Shown: positions 13,047 through 14,388 of the stretch, in pieces
How positions within the stretch are numbered: position 1 is the stretch's first letter
How the letters are laid out: each line of letters starts with the position of its first letter
Source of the DNA: Hyphomicrobiales bacterium
Lineage (GTDB): Bacteria > Pseudomonadota > Alphaproteobacteria > Rhizobiales > Devosiaceae
DNA: 14,388 bases
Direction: 5' to 3'
Assembly: GCA_027082895.1 (NCBI GenBank)
Contig: JALWTJ010000401.1
Coordinates: forward strand, 1 to 14,388
The notes under the pieces: model-generated
What the model was told of the DNA's origin: nothing
Database searches by the model: none
What the model saw: only the letters and a program-made list of their open reading frames with translations
Made by a program: the position numbers and the translations under genes

Positions 13047-13994
13047 ATGGTCACGTTGATCGATACGAACCGCCCACGGCATCCGGAAAAGGCCCACCGG
13101 CCCGACAGTGCGGTGCTGCGCAAGCCTTCCTGGATTCGCGTAAAGGCGCCCGGGGGCGGCGACTATCAGCAGACCAAATCCATCATTCGTGACAACAATA
13201 TCGTAACCGTATGCGAGGAAGCGGGCTGCCCCAATATCGGGGAATGCTTTTCCAAGAAGCATGCCACCATGATGATCATGGGGGAGATCTGCACCCGTGC
13301 CTGCGCCTTTTGCAACGTGGCTACCGGCATTCCCTTGCCGCTTGACCGGCAGGAGCCGGTCAATGTGGCCCGTGCCGTGGAAAAGCTGGGGCTGAACCAT
13401 GTGGTGATAACCTCGGTGGACAGGGACGACCTTGCCGATGGCGGGGCGGCCCATTTTGCGAAGGTCATTGGTGAAATTCGCTCCCGCTGCCCGCAAACAA
13501 CGATCGAAGTGCTGACGCCGGACTTCCTGCGCAAGCCGGGGGCGCTTGAAACCGTGGTGGCGGCGCGGCCGGACGTGTTCAATCACAATCTGGAAACGGT
13601 GCCGGGGAATTATCTCAAGGTGCGCCCCGGCGCCCGTTATTTCCATTCCATCCGTCTGTTGCAACGGGTCAAGGAGCTTGATCCGGACATGTTCACCAAG
13701 TCCGGCATCATGGTGGGACTGGGGGAAGAACGAAACGAAGTCTTGCAGTTGATGGACGATCTGCGGTCGGCCGATGTGGATTTCCTCACCATCGGGCAAT
13801 ATCTGCAACCCACCCGCAAACATCATCCGGTCATCCGGTTTGTCACGCCGGAAGAATTTGACGCCTACAAGACCGTTGCCCGTACCAAGGGTTTCCTGTT
13901 GGTGTCTTCCTCTCCGTTGACCCGTTCGTCCCATCATGCGGGGGAGGATTTCGCCAAGCTGCAGGCGGCCCGCCGGGAACGCAATGCCGGGTAA
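13047..13994 (+). CDS. lipA: Lipoyl synthase (radical SAM)
   Basis: This enzyme inserts two sulfur atoms into octanoyl groups bound to lipoyl domains, making the cofactor used by PdhB, PdhC and other lipoyl proteins. The 315 residues carry both iron-sulfur sites: the auxiliary cluster Cys56-x4-Cys61-x5-Cys67 (CEEAGCPNIGEC) and the radical SAM cluster Cys82-x3-Cys86-x2-Cys89 (CTRACAFC). The C-terminal SSSPLTRSSHHAGE supplies the conserved serine that binds the auxiliary cluster. VITSVDRDDLADGGAAHFA and KSGIMVGLGE are further LipA signatures. The gene starts 6 bases after the stop of the small membrane gene; the ribosome site is weak and distant (GGCGGA), so coupling is likely. Its place after the pdh genes fits supply of lipoate to the complex. 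Confidence 0.97.
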   Translation: MVTLIDTNRPRHPEKAHRPDSAVLRKPSWIRVKAPGGGDYQQTKSIIRDNNIVTVCEEAGCPNIGECFSKKHATMMIMGEICTRACAFCNVATGIPLPLDRQEPVNVARAVEKLGLNHVVITSVDRDDLADGGAAHFAKVIGEIRSRCPQTTIEVLTPDFLRKPGALETVVAARPDVFNHNLETVPGNYLKVRPGARYFHSIRLLQRVKELDPDMFTKSGIMVGLGEERNEVLQLMDDLRSADVDFLTIGQYLQPTRKHHPVIRFVTPEEFDAYKTVARTKGFLLVSSSPLTRSSHHAGEDFAKLQAARRERNAG

Positions 13995-14173
13995 GGGGTG
14001 GGCGCATCGAACCGGTCTGCTCCATCTGCTGTTTCTTGGCCATGTCCGGTGTTCTGGCCGGGAGGTATTGAGCATCTTGCGAAAAACGCTGTCCGGCCGG
14101 AAGTTGCCGAACCGGCGCTGCGTCGAGGCCATGCCGTTATGCGAAGCCTGCTGAACAGATTAGCGACCGTTTC

Positions 14174-14388
14174 ATGCCGCACCTGAAATTTTCCCGTACC
14201 GCCCCCTTCGCACCCGATCAGATGCTGGACCTGGTCAGTGATCTGCGCGCTTACCCGGACTTCGTCCCCAATTGTTCATCCATGCATCTGGAGCGGGACG
14301 CGGGTTGGGGCAAGGGAGAAAAATATGGTTGCGACGCACGCATGCATGTGCGTTTTGGCCCCATATCCCGCAGCTATACCAGCCAGGT
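14174..14388 (+). CDS. Coq10/RatA-type START-domain protein, 3' end missing
   Basis: The first 71 residues are visible and the frame runs off the window. MPHLKFSRTAPFAPDQMLDL, then VSDLRAYPDFVPNCSSMHLE, with RFGPISRSYTS later, match the start of bacterial Coq10/RatA proteins (polyketide cyclase/START fold). The Coq10 branch binds ubiquinone or its precursors and supports respiration; RatA of E. coli was described as a ribosome-association toxin, and databases often carry that name over. In alphaproteobacteria this gene commonly follows lipA, as here. The gap after lipA is 179 bases with no recognisable gene or T-tailed terminator. No good ribosome site precedes the ATG, but the predicted N-terminus matches the family. 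Confidence 0.85.
   Translation, partial: MPHLKFSRTAPFAPDQMLDLVSDLRAYPDFVPNCSSMHLERDAGWGKGEKYGCDARMHVRFGPISRSYTSQ

Noticed and set aside
12702..14132. 476-codon open frame on the minus strand opposite lipA and the small membrane genes
   Set aside because: Antisense to well-supported genes and lacking any family feature.
13995..14173. Open frames in the gap between lipA and the Coq10-like gene
   Set aside because: Several short overlapping frames exist on both strands, none with a ribosome site or recognisable features; the stretch shows only short GC-rich inverted repeats without T-runs.
1..14388. CRISPR arrays, tRNA or rRNA genes, transposases, phage or defence genes
   Set aside because: No spaced direct repeats, cloverleaf-like sequences, terminal inverted repeats or relevant protein motifs were seen in either strand.

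Overview
The window looks like a chromosomal segment of an alphaproteobacterium. The evidence is a heterodimeric pyruvate dehydrogenase E1 (separate alpha and beta chains) whose beta chain carries its own N-terminal lipoyl domain, encoded in the order ftsB - pdhA - pdhB - E2 - SGNH hydrolase - DUF465 - lpd - YeaQ/GlsB-like - lipA - Coq10/RatA, which is characteristic of that class. DNA is moderately GC-rich. I cannot name a genus from the sequence alone.

Layout. 1-546: 3' part of a 1-Cys peroxiredoxin gene, cut by the window edge. 683-1966: enolase. 1967-5368: a block lying between eno and ftsB, which are often close together in this class. It holds an unrecognised secreted protein (2228-2677), a divergent pair of periplasmic electron carriers (a mono-haem c-type cytochrome on the minus strand and a type 1 copper cupredoxin on the plus strand) with a perfect FNR/FixK-type palindrome midway between them, and a minus-strand DUF2332 gene. 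5369-5689: ftsB. 5934-9963: pdhA, pdhB, pdhC. 9968-12409: SGNH hydrolase, DUF465 protein and dihydrolipoamide dehydrogenase. 12513-13040: two small membrane proteins. 13047-13994: lipoyl synthase. 14174 to the end: 5' part of a Coq10/RatA-type START protein.

How the genes work together. Enolase makes phosphoenolpyruvate. PdhA/PdhB, PdhC and Lpd oxidise pyruvate to acetyl-CoA. LipA makes the lipoyl cofactor carried on the lipoyl domains of PdhB and PdhC. The Coq10-like protein is linked to quinone function in respiration. The cytochrome and cupredoxin would carry electrons in the periplasm, probably under oxygen-responsive (FNR/FixK-family) control.

No RNA genes, CRISPR arrays, insertion sequences, phage genes or recognisable defence genes were found. 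Most of the window is ordinary housekeeping DNA. The least explained parts are the eno-ftsB block with its regulatory sites, and a 43-codon ORF that exactly fills the pdhA-pdhB gap.
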